The notes under the pieces: generated by a model
The model's database searches: none
Told to the model about the DNA's origin: nothing
Seen by the model: only the letters and a program-made list of their open reading frames with translations
Shown here: piece by piece, positions 1 through 5,046 of the stretch
How positions within the stretch are numbered: position 1 is the stretch's first letter
How the letters are laid out: each line of letters opens with the position of its first letter
Position numbers and translations under genes: made by a program
Origin: Propionibacteriaceae bacterium
GTDB lineage: Bacteria; Actinomycetota; Actinomycetes; Propionibacteriales; Propionibacteriaceae
Direction: 5' to 3'
DNA: 5,413 bases
Assembly: GCA_024636075.1 (NCBI GenBank)
Contig: JAGXHS010000094.1
Location: forward strand, 1 to 5,413

Positions 1-777
1 GATCGCCTCGGTGAGGTACGTGGGCAGGTTGTCGGTGGTCTGGATCTGGCCGGCGAGCAGTGCGTTCACCTTGGCGGCGTCGGAAGCGAAGTCGATGATC
101 ACCAACTCATCGAAGGAGGCCGGGCCCTCCCAGTAGTCGTCGAACCGCAGGAAGCGACTGCGTTGACCGGGGACGAACAGATCGGCCTTGAAGGCGCCGG
201 TGCCCACCGGGTTGGCCAGGTCGAAGTCAGTGGGGATGATCCCGAGACCGTAGTCGGCCAGCAGCTGTTTGACGATGGACAGCGGTCTGGTGAGCTGCAA
301 CCGGTACGTGAGTTTGTCCAACGGTCCGGACGCGGCGAGGTCGCTGATCGGAGCCAGGTCGCCGGCTTGCGGCGACGGATTGTCCGGGTCGAAGGCCCTG
401 ACGAAGGTGGCGTGCACGTCCTCGGCCGTGAGCGACTTCCCGTGGTGGAATGTGACGCCATCGCGCAGCGTGATGGTCCACTGCGTGGCGTCGGCGGAGC
501 TTTCGATCCTTTCCGCCAAGCCGGGTTTAACGCTGTAGTCCGGTGCGAACTGGAACAGCGGCTCGTAGAGATTGCGGACCCTTGCTATATCGGGGACGGT
601 CACGGGGAAGTGCGGGTCCAGAGTGTCCTTCAAACCACCGCCGGTTGCACCATGGATCAGCTGCAGACCGTTGCGTTCAGAGCCGTACGAGCAGCCGCTG
701 AGGGCAGCTGCGACGACCGTGGCGCTGGCCCCGGCCAAGAGATTTCGGCGACTGATGCCCAGTGTCGGTGCCGTCAT
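1..777 (-). CDS. ABC transporter substrate-binding lipoprotein, family 5 (peptide/opine/nickel type), C-terminus outside the window
   Basis: Translating the minus strand from the ATG at 777 gives 259 residues without a stop, running off the left edge. The N-terminus has a twin-arginine motif (SRRNLL, residues 9-14), a hydrophobic stretch and a lipobox LSGC (26-29), so it should be exported, probably by Tat, and lipid-anchored at Cys29. Family SBP_bac_5 features are clear: VRNLYEPLFQF (67-77), TLRDGVTFHHGKSLTAEDV (103-121) and the hallmark NPVGTGAFK (189-197) followed by FDDYW (212-216). Family members capture oligopeptides or similar solutes outside the membrane and deliver them to an ABC permease; full-length proteins are about 500-550 residues, so roughly half is present. 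The substrate cannot be read from the sequence. The ribosome-binding site is weak (AGCAGGG just upstream). The gene follows the HAD gene on the same strand after 140 bp and probably has its own promoter. The permease genes would be expected beyond the left edge. Confidence 0.93.
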   Translation of the reverse strand, partial: MTAPTLGISRRNLLAGASATVVAAALSGCSYGSERNGLQLIHGATGGGLKDTLDPHFPVTVPDIARVRNLYEPLFQFAPDYSVKPGLAERIESSADATQWTITLRDGVTFHHGKSLTAEDVHATFVRAFDPDNPSPQAGDLAPISDLAASGPLDKLTYRLQLTRPLSIVKQLLADYGLGIIPTDFDLANPVGTGAFKADLFVPGQRSRFLRFDDYWEGPASFDELVIIDFASDAAKVNALLAGQIQTTDNLPTYLTEAI

Positions 778-785
778 CGCCCTGC

Positions 786-807
786 TTTCTGTCGGATTTC
801 TGTCGAA
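786..807 (-). repeat. Tandem 11-bp direct repeat in the leader of the substrate-binding protein gene
   Basis: On the minus strand TTCGACAGAAA (807-797) is followed directly by TCCGACAGAAA (796-786), two adjacent 11-mers with one mismatch. They lie 9-30 bases upstream of the start codon, between the candidate promoter and the weak ribosome-binding site. A binding site for a regulator or a chance duplication are both possible. Confidence 0.5.
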
Positions 808-823
808 ATTGATCGTGCTGCTG

Positions 824-852
824 AAGATACATCGCACCAGGCATGTCGTCAG
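824..852 (-). promoter_or_regulatory. Candidate sigma-70-type promoter of the substrate-binding protein gene
   Basis: Read on the minus strand, a -35-like CTGACG (852-847, 4 of 6 matches to TTGACA) and a -10-like TATCTT (829-824, 4 of 6 matches to TATAAT) are separated by exactly 17 bp. Transcription would start near 817, giving a leader of about 40 bases before the ATG at 777. The stretch is more A/T-rich than its surroundings and lies in the only long gap in the leftward block. Both boxes are imperfect, so this is a plausible rather than proven promoter. Confidence 0.35.
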
Positions 853-891
853 CCACTCTGCGGAATTGTGTCCGATCGGAAATCGTTTGAC

Positions 892-914
892 GAGGGGCTC
901 CCACCGGGGGCCTC
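892..914 (-). terminator. Weak imperfect hairpin after the HAD gene, possible attenuator or terminator
   Basis: Four bases after the HAD stop codon, the minus strand can fold GAGG against CCTC with an inner CCC/GGG stem and small bulges. No T-run follows, so a classical intrinsic terminator is not supported. It lies in the 140-bp gap (778-917), which otherwise holds the candidate promoter, the 11-bp tandem repeat and a 10-bp palindrome TCCGATCGGA. Confidence 0.2.
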
Positions 915-917
915 AGC

Positions 918-1724
918 TCATTGGGCGTCGTTCAGCAGCCGTTCGAGAGTTCGGCCGACACCGGAGTCGTCGTGGTCGCCAGCCGTCGGAAAGCCGGCCA
1001 GGGCGAGATCGGGGTGACAATGCTTCATCGCGTGCGGACTCCCGACCCGGGTCAGCATCGGCATGTCGTTGGGCATGTCGCCGAATCCGACGGCCTTGGT
1101 GATGTCGACCCCGAGTCGCTGACAGATCGCACTCAGCGCGGAGCCCTTGGTGACACCCGACGGACCGAGTTCCACCAGCCCAGCTCGCTCGCTCACCCCC
1201 GACCAGGTGACCTCCAGCCGCTTGCCCACCGCGTCGCGGACGATCCGGCCGAGGTTCTCGGTGCCAGTGTCGGCACACAGGGCGAGCAGTTTCACGAACG
1301 ATTCGTCCAGCAGGTCACAGACATCGGCGATGCGGTCCGGGGTCGGGCTCCCACGACGCGCAGCCACCTCTGGCTCACAAGCCCATCCCAGGCCGTACTC
1401 GACGGCGAAACTGATGGACGGGTGCTCGGCGCGAAGAACTGTGACCACATCTGCGGCCACGAACTGATCAAGCGCATCCCGGCATACTTCGACCCCACGG
1501 GCCAGGTCCCATTGCAGGGCGCCGTTGCTGCAGATCACCAAGGGTTCGAGGTCACGGATCGGGCGGAGTGCATCCAGCCAGCGAGGGGGGCGTCCAGTGG
1601 CGATCACCAGCGGTATGCCGAGGTGCCGCGCTGCCCGCAACATGGCGACGTTGTGGGAGCTCAGGTCACCGTGACGGTCCAGCAGCGTGCCGTCCAGGTC
1701 GGTTGCGATCAGGGAGGGGAGCAT
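918..1724 (-). CDS. Cof-type HAD-superfamily (subfamily IIB) phosphatase
   Basis: The product is 268 residues from the ATG at 1724, the usual length for this family. All four HAD motifs are visible: motif I DLDGT with nucleophile Asp9 and acid/base Asp11; motif II Thr43 in IATGRP; motif III Lys193 in GVTKGSAL; motif IV GFGDMPND with Asp216 and Asp220. The long insert between motifs II and III is the C2B cap of subfamily IIB. Such enzymes are soluble Mg-dependent phosphatases of sugar phosphates, flavin precursors or nucleotides; the substrate cannot be told here. An in-frame extension up to 1889 exists, but it overlaps the upstream gene and motif I starts right after the chosen ATG. The upstream stop and this ATG are separated by one base (TGAGATG), and a weak GAGAAG ribosome-binding site lies 7 bases upstream within the preceding gene, pointing to translational coupling. 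A functional link to the membrane-protein partner is not evident. Confidence 0.93.
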   Translation of the reverse strand: MLPSLIATDLDGTLLDRHGDLSSHNVAMLRAARHLGIPLVIATGRPPRWLDALRPIRDLEPLVICSNGALQWDLARGVEVCRDALDQFVAADVVTVLRAEHPSISFAVEYGLGWACEPEVAARRGSPTPDRIADVCDLLDESFVKLLALCADTGTENLGRIVRDAVGKRLEVTWSGVSERAGLVELGPSGVTKGSALSAICQRLGVDITKAVGFGDMPNDMPMLTRVGSPHAMKHCHPDLALAGFPTAGDHDDSGVGRTLERLLNDAQ

Positions 1725-1725
1725 C

Positions 1726-2667
1726 TCAGAGCTTCTCGCTGGGTGGTGGGGAGCCACCCAGACCCGAGGCGCTGCCACTGGGGTTTGGCGATTCCATGCT
1801 CGGGCTGTCGCTGGGCTTGCCGGTGACCCCCGATGAAGCGCTGGGCGAGGCACTCGCCGACGACGGTGAACCACTGGATGGAGACCCACTCGAGGGGGAG
1901 CCGCTCGACGGCGGCGGCGACCCTGATCCCGATGGCGGGGGTGAGGTGGGGACGGGAGGTTGAGGCGGCTGCGGGGGAGCGTTCTGGAAGAGCAGGACCG
2001 CGATCAGCAGGGCCAGCGCCGCCAACAGCAGTGTCAGTAGCCAGCTGATCAGGATGGTGACCCAGCCGGCGCGGTCGTGCCGCCCGGGCCAGGGCAGAGG
2101 CCACAACCGCGAGGTTCCGGGTCGGGTGTCATCGATCCAGTGCAACTGGTACGCCGGACCGTCGGGAGCTCCCTGCAAGGATCGTGTACTCAGGTCGACG
2201 CTTGCCAGCAGCCTGTCCGCCTCCGCGACAGCGCCAGCCGACCCGTCGTGTACGAGGGCCACCCAAGGTGCCAGCGGCGCGTGCCCCGGACCCACAGGAT
2301 CACCATCTTCGGCCCGGAACGTGTGCCCCAACCGACCGTCGCCCTGGCCCTGACCGCCCCGGGCCACCACCGTGTCGATGTGCAGCATGTTGACCTCCCC
2401 GGCCAACCGTTCCCGGGCTGCGGCGTCCTGTGCCGCACCAGCACTGAGCATCAGCAACAGCACCGCGGTCTCGTCATCGGAATGGCCGAGGTAGCCGACA
2501 CCCGCTGGACCGCTCGTCAGTCGGGCGTCCAACCAGAAGTCGCCCACACGGGGAGGGTCATCGGCCTGCAGTGGCGTCGCGAAAACGCCCGGCGGCTCCT
2601 CGCCCCGAGCTTGCTGCGGTGCGCCACTGAACGGACCCTGATCCGGCGGCGGCGTATCTGAAGACAT
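1726..2667 (-). CDS. Single-pass membrane protein with degenerate kinase-like N-terminal region and Pro/Ser/Gly-rich tail
   Basis: From the ATG at 2667 the product is 313 residues. TTG (2676) and GTG (2673) are in-frame alternatives adding 3 or 2 residues; none has a convincing ribosome-binding site. Residues 1-38 are Pro-rich. Residues about 42-95 resemble the N-lobe of a Ser/Thr kinase: a degenerate glycine loop (LTSGPAGVGYLG), a strand where the ATP-binding Lys would sit but Leu occurs (AVLLLML), and a helix with a Glu (ERLAGEV). Later APWVALVHDG is reminiscent of a kinase hinge. No HRD or DFG motif exists, so catalysis is unlikely. After the charged GRHDRAG comes one membrane helix (about 202-227), then an 86-residue tail rich in Pro, Ser and Gly with repeated SSGSP units. 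The positive residues before the helix suggest the N-terminus is inside and the tail outside. The gene is divergent from the MoxR operon and coupled to the HAD gene. The kinase relationship is inferred from weak resemblance; it could be called a hypothetical membrane protein. Confidence 0.85.
   Translation of the reverse strand: MSSDTPPPDQGPFSGAPQQARGEEPPGVFATPLQADDPPRVGDFWLDARLTSGPAGVGYLGHSDDETAVLLLMLSAGAAQDAAARERLAGEVNMLHIDTVVARGGQGQGDGRLGHTFRAEDGDPVGPGHAPLAPWVALVHDGSAGAVAEADRLLASVDLSTRSLQGAPDGPAYQLHWIDDTRPGTSRLWPLPWPGRHDRAGWVTILISWLLTLLLAALALLIAVLLFQNAPPQPPQPPVPTSPPPSGSGSPPPSSGSPSSGSPSSGSPSSASASPSASSGVTGKPSDSPSMESPNPSGSASGLGGSPPPSEKL
1865..1909 (-). repeat. Three 15-bp imperfect tandem repeats encoding SSGSP units
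   Basis: Three consecutive 15-bp units (1865-1879, 1880-1894, 1895-1909) encode the repeated Ser-Ser-Gly-Ser-Pro run in the extracytoplasmic tail of the membrane protein. The units differ mostly at synonymous positions, so the protein repeat is better kept than the DNA repeat. Being in phase (5 codons per unit), copy changes would alter tail length without a frameshift. Confidence 0.7.
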
Positions 2668-2686
2668 CGCCACCAATCACATCACA

Positions 2687-2728
2687 TGTTGGTGCCAACA
2701 GGCAGTCCCTGCCCACCGGCCCAGCCGG
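2687..2728. promoter_or_regulatory. Cluster of three consecutive inverted repeats, candidate operator or leader hairpins
   Basis: Three short perfect inverted repeats lie end to end: TGTTGG-TG-CCAACA (2687-2700), GGCAG-TCC-CTGCC (2701-2713) and CCGGC-CCA-GCCGG (2716-2728). They start 19 bases upstream of the ATG at 2667, in the divergent intergenic region. They could be sites for a dimeric regulator or fold in the leader RNA of the leftward gene. No known operator consensus was recognised, and a leftward promoter was not evident nearby. Confidence 0.4.
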
Positions 2729-2760
2729 GTGCCAGCAGCTCCGACCTGCCTGGGCGCCGG

Positions 2761-2820
2761 TTGGGGGGGTGATGCTCCCCGGGCGCGGCGCCGCTTGGGG
2801 GTGCTGCTCCCCGGGCACGG
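2761..2820. repeat. Duplicated 26-28 bp G-run/CCCCGGG element upstream of the MoxR operon
   Basis: The segments 2761-2788 and 2795-2820 align with about 24 of 26 positions identical after a 2-bp gap in a G-run. Each copy holds a G-run, a 7-base loop ending in CT, and CCCCGGG, so each can form a small GGGG/CCCC hairpin. The 6-bp spacer completes a 10-bp palindrome GCGGCGCCGC (2785-2794). The duplication ends at the candidate -10 box of the moxR promoter. Confidence 0.55.
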
Positions 2821-2827
2821 TATCGTG
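2816..2827 (+). promoter_or_regulatory. Candidate -10 box of the MoxR operon inside a palindrome
   Basis: TATCGT (2821-2826) fits the loose actinobacterial -10 pattern TANNNT and lies 26 bases upstream of the AGGAG ribosome-binding site. It sits in the inverted repeat CACG-GTAT-CGTG (2816-2827), so a repressor could cover it. No good -35 box is seen 17 bp upstream, where the G-rich duplicated element lies. Support is limited. Confidence 0.28.
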
Positions 2828-2851
2828 GCAGTCGTTGTCGTTCAGCCAGTC

Positions 2852-2856
2852 AGGAG
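2852..2856 (+). promoter_or_regulatory. Ribosome-binding site that fixes the TTG start of the MoxR gene
   Basis: AGGAG is followed by a 7-base spacer and TTG at 2864. This is the only strong Shine-Dalgarno sequence near the 5' end of the reading frame, and it decides the start against the longer in-frame extension. Confidence 0.8.
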
Positions 2857-2863
2857 TACCCCC

Positions 2864-3970
2864 TTGAGCACACAGCAGCCCGAGACCCCCGCCGAGGGTC
2901 CTGCGACCTCCGAGGGTCCTGCGACCTCCGCGGGTCCTGCGACCGTCGCCGAGGCGGCACAACTCCTGGGGGAGTCGATCGCTCAGGTGCAGCGGGTCAT
3001 CGTTGGCCAGGAACACATGGTTGAACAGCTGATGGTCGGCCTGCTGGCCAAGGGCCACATTCTGCTGGAAGGCGTGCCCGGCGTCGCCAAGACACTCGCC
3101 GTTCGCAGCTTCGCCACCGTTGTCGGTGGAGATTTCGCCCGGATCCAGTTCACCCCCGACCTGGTTCCGTCGGACATCGTGGGTACCCGAATCTACTCAG
3201 CCAGCCAGGAGAGCTTCGAGGTGGAGCTGGGCCCGGTGTTCGTCAACTTCGTGCTCGCCGACGAGATCAACCGTGCGCCGGCCAAGGTTCAGTCCGCGAT
3301 GCTGGAGTTGATGGCGGAGAAGCAAGTCTCCATCGCTGGACACACCTATCCTGCCAAGAATCCCTTCATCGTGATCGCCACCCAGAACCCTGTCGAGTCC
3401 GAGGGCGTCTACCCGCTGCCCGAGGCGCAGCGGGACCGCTTCCTGTTCAAGGTTGATGTTCCGTACCCGCGCGGCAATGAGGAGTTCGAGATTCTGCGAA
3501 GGATGTCGGTGTCGCCACCGACGCCGGAGCGGGTCCTGAACCCCGCCCTGGTGACCAGGCTCCAGAACATCGCCTCCAACGTCTTCGTGCACAACCTGGT
3601 GGCCGAGTACATCGTCCGGCTGGTGTTGGCGAGTCGTAATCCGGCGGAGTTCGGCATGCCGGATCTGACTCCGGTGATCCAGATCGGGTGCTCTCCTCGA
3701 GCGACGCTCGGCCTGGTCGCTGCCGCGAGAGCTCTGGCCCTGGTGCACGGCCGTGACTACGTGCTCCCGACCGATGTCCAGGCCGTGGCGATCGACGTGA
3801 TGGCGCACCGCATGATGTTGGGTTTCGATGCGGTCGCTGACAACATCCAGGCGGCACAGGTGGTGGAACGGATCCTGGCCATGGTGCCTCCGCCGACGCC
3901 GGTCTGGAATCCCCAGCAACGCCAGGCCAGTCACGAGCAGCATCGTCATCAACCCGAGTACCGCACCTGA
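2864..3970 (+). CDS. MoxR-family AAA+ ATPase
   Basis: From the TTG at 2864 the product is 368 residues. AAA+ motifs are complete: Walker A GVPGVAKT (70-77), Walker B VLADEIN with Asp133-Glu134, sensor 1 ATQNP (172-176), an arginine-finger region EAQRDRF (187-193), and a sensor 2 region GCSPRAT (275-281, Arg279). The MoxR-typical stretches FTPDLVPSDIVGT and LPEAQRDRF are present. Family members are cytoplasmic chaperone-like ATPases that remodel or load partner proteins with VWA domains; the closest well-known relative by context is mycobacterial MoxR1 (Rv1479). The N-terminal 28 residues are a low-complexity linker with EGPATS repeats before the conserved domain. The frame is open further upstream to 2729, but that part encodes an unlikely Arg/Gly/Val-rich peptide and lacks a ribosome-binding site. 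The last 25 residues, rich in Gln and His, look unstructured. It is first in an operon with DUF58 and VWA genes; the gap to DUF58 is two bases. Confidence 0.96.
   Translation: MSTQQPETPAEGPATSEGPATSAGPATVAEAAQLLGESIAQVQRVIVGQEHMVEQLMVGLLAKGHILLEGVPGVAKTLAVRSFATVVGGDFARIQFTPDLVPSDIVGTRIYSASQESFEVELGPVFVNFVLADEINRAPAKVQSAMLELMAEKQVSIAGHTYPAKNPFIVIATQNPVESEGVYPLPEAQRDRFLFKVDVPYPRGNEEFEILRRMSVSPPTPERVLNPALVTRLQNIASNVFVHNLVAEYIVRLVLASRNPAEFGMPDLTPVIQIGCSPRATLGLVAAARALALVHGRDYVLPTDVQAVAIDVMAHRMMLGFDAVADNIQAAQVVERILAMVPPPTPVWNPQQRQASHEQHRHQPEYRT
2894..2947 (+). repeat. Three in-phase 18-bp tandem repeats in the MoxR linker
   Basis: The units 2894-2911 and 2912-2929 are identical, and 2930-2947 differs at only a few positions. 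They encode EGPATS, EGPATS and AGPATV (residues 11-28) immediately before the AAA+ domain. Near-perfect DNA identity suggests recent duplication by slippage, and 18 bp keeps the frame. Confidence 0.85.
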
Positions 3971-3972
3971 GC

Positions 3973-5046
3973 ATGAGTGAGGCCTTTCCCCGCTTCTCAC
4001 CGCCGTCGACACCGCCGGTGGAGATGGACCCTGACATCGGCGCCGCCGGCAGCGTGCTGGCCTCGCCCACCGGCCCGACCCTCGGGCTGAAGAAGCTCGC
4101 GCCGGAAGCTGCCCTGCGACGTCTCGAACTGACAGTTGTCCGACGGCTTGAGGGCTTTCTGCACGGCGATCACGCCGGCCTGCTGCCAGGCCCCGGCTCC
4201 GACGCAAATGACGCCAGGATCTACCAACCCGGCCAGGACGATGTGCGAAAGATGGACTGGGCGGTCACGGCCCGGACCACGGTGCCGCACGTGCGCGACA
4301 CGATCGCGGATCGCGAACTCGAGGTGTGGGCACTGCTGGACGTCACCCCGTCGATGAACTGGGGCACCGAAGGGGTCACCAAACGGGATCTGGGAATCGC
4401 CGCCATCGCGACCATCGGGTTCCTGAGCCAGAAGATGGGAGACCGGTTCGGCGGAATGATCATGCGCCAGGACTCCGTCAAGAGGTTGCAAGCCCGATCG
4501 GGACGGACCGCGCTCTACGGCTTGCTGCGCAAGATGCTGGACGAGCCCATCGTCCCCGACCATGCTCCCGGCTCGATGACGCTGGCCCAGGGGATCGAAC
4601 AACTGAATCGCAGCCAGCGCCGGCGGGGGATGAGGGTGGTCGTCTCCGACTACCTCACACCAGGCGATGCCGAACTCGACCCCAACGTGTCGCCGCCGTG
4701 GGAGCGTGCGATGCGCAGACTGGCGGTGCGCAACCAGGTCCTGGCCATTGAGGTGGTGGACGCCCGCGAGCTGGATTTCCCTGACGTGGGCGAAATGCTC
4801 ATCACCGATCCCGAAACGGACTTCGTCCGCTACGTGAACACCTCCGACAAGGCCGCCCGGGAACGAATGAATGCCGCCAGCGCTGCCCAGCGGGAGCGGA
4901 TCAAGGTGGCCCTCCGGCGAGCTGGTGTGGGTCACATCCAGCTGCGTACTGATCGCGACTGGGTGCAGGACATCGCCCGGTTCGTGTTGAACTACCGGCG
5001 CACCGCCAGCATGCTGCACGCCCCGCCACAAGGGGTGATGAAATGA
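3973..5046 (+). CDS. DUF58-domain protein, MoxR partner (Rv1480-like)
   Basis: The product is 357 residues. The DUF58 core is clear: RIYQPGQDDVRKMDWAVTAR (82-101) matches the family signature of R-Y-PGD, I-D-W and T-A-R, here with Gln88 in place of the usual Asp. It is followed by VWALLDVTPSM (118-128) and VVVSDYL (222-228), which together resemble a von Willebrand A fold. The MIDAS-like motif is D123-V-T125-P-S127, with Thr for the first Ser of DxSxS. No membrane helix is evident, so it is likely cytoplasmic. The first 40 residues are Pro/Gly-rich and not conserved in my reading. The biochemical role of the family is unsettled; the standing association is with MoxR ATPases and VWA proteins. 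The start lies two bases after the MoxR stop with no strong ribosome-binding site, so translation is probably coupled; a GTG at 4018 or ATG at 4024 are weaker alternatives. Its stop overlaps the next start (ATGA). Confidence 0.94.
   Translation: MSEAFPRFSPPSTPPVEMDPDIGAAGSVLASPTGPTLGLKKLAPEAALRRLELTVVRRLEGFLHGDHAGLLPGPGSDANDARIYQPGQDDVRKMDWAVTARTTVPHVRDTIADRELEVWALLDVTPSMNWGTEGVTKRDLGIAAIATIGFLSQKMGDRFGGMIMRQDSVKRLQARSGRTALYGLLRKMLDEPIVPDHAPGSMTLAQGIEQLNRSQRRRGMRVVVSDYLTPGDAELDPNVSPPWERAMRRLAVRNQVLAIEVVDARELDFPDVGEMLITDPETDFVRYVNTSDKAARERMNAASAAQRERIKVALRRAGVGHIQLRTDRDWVQDIARFVLNYRRTASMLHAPPQGVMK
5030..5035 (+). promoter_or_regulatory. Ribosome-binding site for the VWA gene
   Basis: AAGGGG lies within the end of the DUF58 gene, 7 bases before the ATG at 5043. 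It supports that ATG as the true start, which matters because the reading frame from it is interrupted 16 codons later. Confidence 0.65.

Noticed and set aside
163..1017. Long plus-strand frame of 284 codons
   Set aside because: It is antisense to the substrate-binding protein and the HAD gene, both with clear family motifs; its translation resembles no family I recognise.
921..1826. Plus-strand frame of 301 codons
   Set aside because: It is a high-GC shadow antisense to the HAD phosphatase.
1725..1889. N-terminal extension of the HAD gene to 1889
   Set aside because: It overlaps the membrane-protein gene in another frame and adds Arg/Pro-rich sequence before motif I, which normally lies within the first ten residues.
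1568..1963. Plus-strand frame of 131 codons with an acidic, repetitive Asp/Glu/Pro/Gly-rich C-terminus
   Set aside because: It is the antisense of the SSGSP repeats and of the start of the HAD gene. The repetitive look comes from the 15-bp units, and there is no homology or ribosome-binding site to support it.
2687..2820. CRISPR array or mobile-element ends
   Set aside because: The inverted and direct repeats are short, few and unequal, without regular spacers, transposase or target duplication.
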